From assembly GCF_949628265.1 (NCBI RefSeq), contig NC_088789.1, positions 23,739,883-23,803,882 on the forward strand: a stretch of DNA of 64,000 nucleotides, in the 5' to 3' direction. How positions within the stretch are numbered: the first letter of the stretch is position 1; each line of letters begins with the position of its first letter. A program made the translations under genes and the position numbers. The stretch comes from Cloeon dipterum. Lineage: Eukaryota; Arthropoda; Insecta; Ephemeroptera; Baetidae. The notes under the pieces are model-generated. The model saw only the letters and a program-made list of their open reading frames with translations, did no database searches and was not told the DNA's origin. This document shows, piece after piece, positions 60,868 through 64,000 of this stretch.

Positions 60868-63800
60868 ATGGATTCAATTGAATTAGAAGAGCCGGCGGTA
60901 GCCACTCAGGAAATTGCAAAAGCAATCACTGGACTTTCTGCGGACACAGCCCACAAAATTTGCTCAGATCGGGTATTTTCATATATTTTATGTACGAAAA
61001 AAAAAAATTAAAACCCGTGATTCACATAATAGGTGATTGGCAGCATCGGTGTCGCCGTCAAAGAGCTGGTTGAAAACAGTCTCGATGCAGGAGCCTCCAG
61101 CATCACAGTTCGCCTCAAAGGGTACGGACTGGACAGCATTGAAGTCGTTGACAATGGTCGAGGAGTGAAGGATTCTGACTTTGAAACACTAGGTTTTTAT
61201 CACAATTAAAAATCCACTAGAACAGTAAAATTTGAATAATTTTTCTCTCTAGCCAAGAGCTTTCACACGTCAAAGCTGAGCACTTTTTCTGATCTGGACA
61301 GTGTCGGGACGTTTGGTTTTCGAGGAGAGGCGCTAAGCTCTCTTTGCAGAGTTTGCGATGGCATGGAAGTAGTCACTAGGCACGAAACCTCGGAGGTCAC
61401 AGTGAAACTCAAATACAACGCATGTGGCGAATTGGAAGAGAAAATCGAGGTTGCTGGGGAGGTTTGATTGATGATTTTTTAGAATCTCAGGTTTTTATAA
61501 TTCTTATTAACAGGCTGTTGGCACAAAAGTTACTCTGAAGAAGCTCTTCGGAACCCTGCCAGTGAGAAGAAAAATTTTCCAAGACAAATCACAGTTAGAA
61601 TTTGCAAAAGCGCTGAATTTGCTGCATGCATATTGCATTATTTTAGAAAAAGTCAAGTGAGCTCCCAAATTTTTATTTTTAATTAACACCTAATTTTTCC
61701 TATAGATTTCAGGTGTTTCATCAAGTTGCAGACGGCAAAGAAAATAAAAAGCTGGTATTCACAAATGGGACCAGCGTGAAAAACAACTTGATTCAAGTTC
61801 TGGGCAACAAACTGGTGCAAAATCTGCTGGAAATCAACAGTGACGGATCTCACCCTAATTTTGAAGTCAAAGGGTTCGTCAGCTCCTGCGCCCATGACAG
61901 TGGCCGAAGAGTGCCTGACAAGCAGTATTTTTATCTGAACACCAGACCAGTCGACATGCCTCAGGCTAGTCTTGATTTTTTAAACACTTCTACAAATTAA
62001 AATTTTTAGATTTCCAAAGCAATCAACAATGTCTACAAGCAATTCAACAAGAACCAGTTTCCGCTTGTTGTTTTGAACGTCACAACCAAAGAGTCCGACT
62101 CTTTTGACGTCAATTTGGCGCCGGACAAGAGAAGCGTCATCATTAGAGATCAAAAATCGCTACAGACTTTGATTGAGGTCTGATAATTTCTATTAAATTT
62201 AATTATTAATTTAATTGATTTACATTCAGGACCTGTTGAACAAGTTGTATGAAAACATTCCAAGCACGGTGAACCTCAACACGTCAATCTCAACCAAATA
62301 CAATGACTGCAGTAATTTTTTTGAAAGATTTGCTCAAGGAAGTCAAAAGAAATCGAATGAGGTGTCGACTCCGCCAGCGGCAAAGAAGCCCAGGTTTACT
62401 GTTTACGAGTCTCCGTCCCTGAAACTGGACAGCTTTTTTGTGCGACTGCCTAGAAGGTCAACTGAGCCTTCTGAGGAGGTCAGAAAACCAGAAGAATCGC
62501 AAGAATCTAGTCCAACCAACACATCTTTTAGTATTGAATTTGTTTCACCTGGAAATTTGGACAAAGAGGATAGTCCTGCTCCTCAAGCAGAATCCAAAGA
62601 GGAGAATAAGGAATCAGCGGCTCGCACTAATAGTCAAGGTACTTATCAGGATTTAACAATTTTGTGTGCACAACTAGAAAATTATTAGTTTTAGTGAACC
62701 CTGTTTGAAATTTTTGTCAAAAATTGTAAATTTATATTTACAGAAAGTCCCTTGGCGCGCTTTAAAATGTCGAGAAACAAGTTGGTTCAGGTGGAGAGCC
62801 AAGTTGTCAGTGAAAACAAAGTCGTAGAGGTTTCTAAAGAAGACCCAAGCGCTAAATCTGCGAATATTGCCTCTGTAGAATTTCATATTGAAGAGCAAGA
62901 TGAAGAAGTTAAGCCAAAAACCCAAGATTCACCTGTTCTAATCGAAAGAAGAGAAACAAAAACAGTTGTTGAAGCTTCTTCGCCAGGCAAGACTGATCTC
63001 AAATTCACTGCTGGCTTGGATCCTACCAAAGGTTTGCTGGCAGAAGAGGAGCTAAACCGAATTTTCATGAAGGGAGACTTTTTAAAGGTAATGAGAAAGT
63101 TTTTAAATTTTAAGAAATGCTATTTTTTCTCTTAAATAGATGAGGATTGTTGGCCAGTTCAACCTTGGCTTTATCATCGCAAGATTAGGGGAAGACGTTT
63201 TTATCATTGACCAGCATGCTTCAGATGAAAAGTTCAACTTTGAAAAGCTATGCAGAGAAACTAAAATCAAATGCCAACGATTGGTTTTGTAAGATTTTTC
63301 TATTTGTTGAAACTGACGTTAAATTGTAATTTTCAACTTGATCATTTTCAGACCAATGAAGTTGCACTTGAACACCTCACAGGAGCTAGTTTTCAGCCAT
63401 CACAGCAAACTTTTCAAAGATAATGGCTATGAGTTCAACATTGTTGATGACGGTGAGTAAAAAGTAAAACAAAAAATCTTCATCCAAAGTGTGAGATAGT
63501 TTGCTCAATGTATAAGTTTCTTCTTGTAATACAAAATAATCTTAGCTCCTGCGGGTGAGAGGATCCAACTGACTGCTGTGCCATCTTTGCTTCATGCCAC
63601 ATTTGGAAAGGACGACGTCCTAGACGTTATTTACCAGCTGCAAGACTCGCCTTACAGTCAAATCAAGAGCAAGAGAGTCCGATCTATTCTGGCCTCAAAA
63701 GCGTGCCGGTATTCCGTCATGATCGGGAAACCAATGAACCATGCCGGAATGAGACGTCTGGTTAATAACATGTCTACAATGGACCAGCCATGGGTAGGCT

Positions 63801-63969
63801 AATTAATTCCTTGAGTGGATTTGCTCATACGCTTGGTAAATTTTAGAACTGCCCTCATGGGAGGCCGACTATGAGACATCTTTTTAATCACAAACTTGTT
63901 ATGGATCAGCACAACATCAAGAAAGATGAGAAGCAAAAGCCTCGTCTCGGCCGCTTTGTTACAAAGTGA
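60868..63969 (+). CDS. PMS2: DNA mismatch repair endonuclease PMS2
   Basis: The PMS2 subunit of MutL-alpha, which with MLH1 nicks the error-containing strand during nuclear mismatch repair. Exons: 60868-60972, 61033-61192, 61253-61461, 61514-61656, 61706-61964, 62010-62177, 62230-62638, 62744-63087, 63140-63288, 63352-63452, 63546-63793 and 63847-63969, giving 805 residues (human 862). GHKL ATPase motifs: [32 protein letters not shown]. The transducer domain includes [15 protein letters not shown] poorly conserved acidic linker follows. The C-terminal endonuclease has [12 protein letters not shown], the metal site [24 protein letters not shown] and [12 protein letters not shown], ending LGRFVTK. 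All endonuclease motifs are intact. The intron after MPQ appears to be a 45-nt GC-AG intron (CAG|GCTAGT). The last exon ends 31 bases before the window edge. Confidence 0.95.
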
Positions 63970-64000
63970 ATAAATGTTCTAGAATATTTTCACTGTTTAC

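Noticed and set aside
1-64000. CRISPR arrays, operons, bacterial-type terminators, tRNA genes
   Set aside because: The window is eukaryotic; I found no spaced identical repeats and no cloverleaf-like tRNA sequence by eye, although a tRNAscan-SE run would be needed to exclude tRNAs fully.

Overview
This window is nuclear DNA from an arthropod, most likely an insect. The genes are broken by many short AT-rich introns (about half are 45-66 nt). The proteins are animal orthologues, and a cystatin-array cathepsin F is typical of insects. An embedded 5S-like sequence carries loop sequences close to those of insect 5S rRNA. I cannot name an order or species.

The left 15 kb is almost gene-free. It holds one minus-strand signal-peptide exon (13897-14053) of a gene whose remaining exons must lie beyond the left edge, so most of 1-13896 is probably its first intron plus regulatory DNA. 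The stretch also carries two copies of a dispersed repeat and a local duplication.

From 15 kb onward the window is gene-dense: phosphomannomutase (+), the mitochondrial methylglutaconyl-CoA hydratase AUH (-), a C2H2 zinc-finger protein (+), a large multicystatin-cathepsin F precursor (+) with a decayed partial copy behind it, mitochondrial ribosomal protein mS22 (-), an ARHGAP11A-type RhoGAP (+), the RNA polymerase III repressor Maf1 (+), the deubiquitinase CYLD (-), the spliceosomal pseudo-deubiquitinase USP39 (+), the FERM protein FRMD8 (-) and the mismatch-repair protein PMS2 (+). Several neighbours are head-to-head and share short promoters: AUH/zinc finger, mS22/ARHGAP11A, CYLD/USP39 and FRMD8/PMS2. 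The genes do not form one pathway.

The most striking observation is in Maf1. The 192-nt intron after coding exon 3 begins with a 118-nt sequence that looks like a whole 5S rRNA in the sense orientation. Helices I, II and IV/V can be drawn, and helix I contains the 5' splice site. The 3' part that should hold the internal Pol III promoter is not recognisable. Reading through the intron gives an immediate stop. This suggests a 5S-mimic RNA switch on a Pol III regulator, comparable in idea to the 5S mimic in plant TFIIIA.

Second is a pair of equal-length, same-phase 74-nt exons in the cathepsin F gene, both encoding the catalytic NSWG segment. Only 36 nt separate them, so they are probably mutually exclusive. 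Other points are an alternative first exon in CYLD, four apparent GC-AG introns, a small terminal-inverted-repeat element family (three copies), a 1.2-kb inverted-repeat element in Maf1 intron 1, a dispersed repeat family (three copies), and a duplicated PMS2 start segment inside FRMD8 intron 1.
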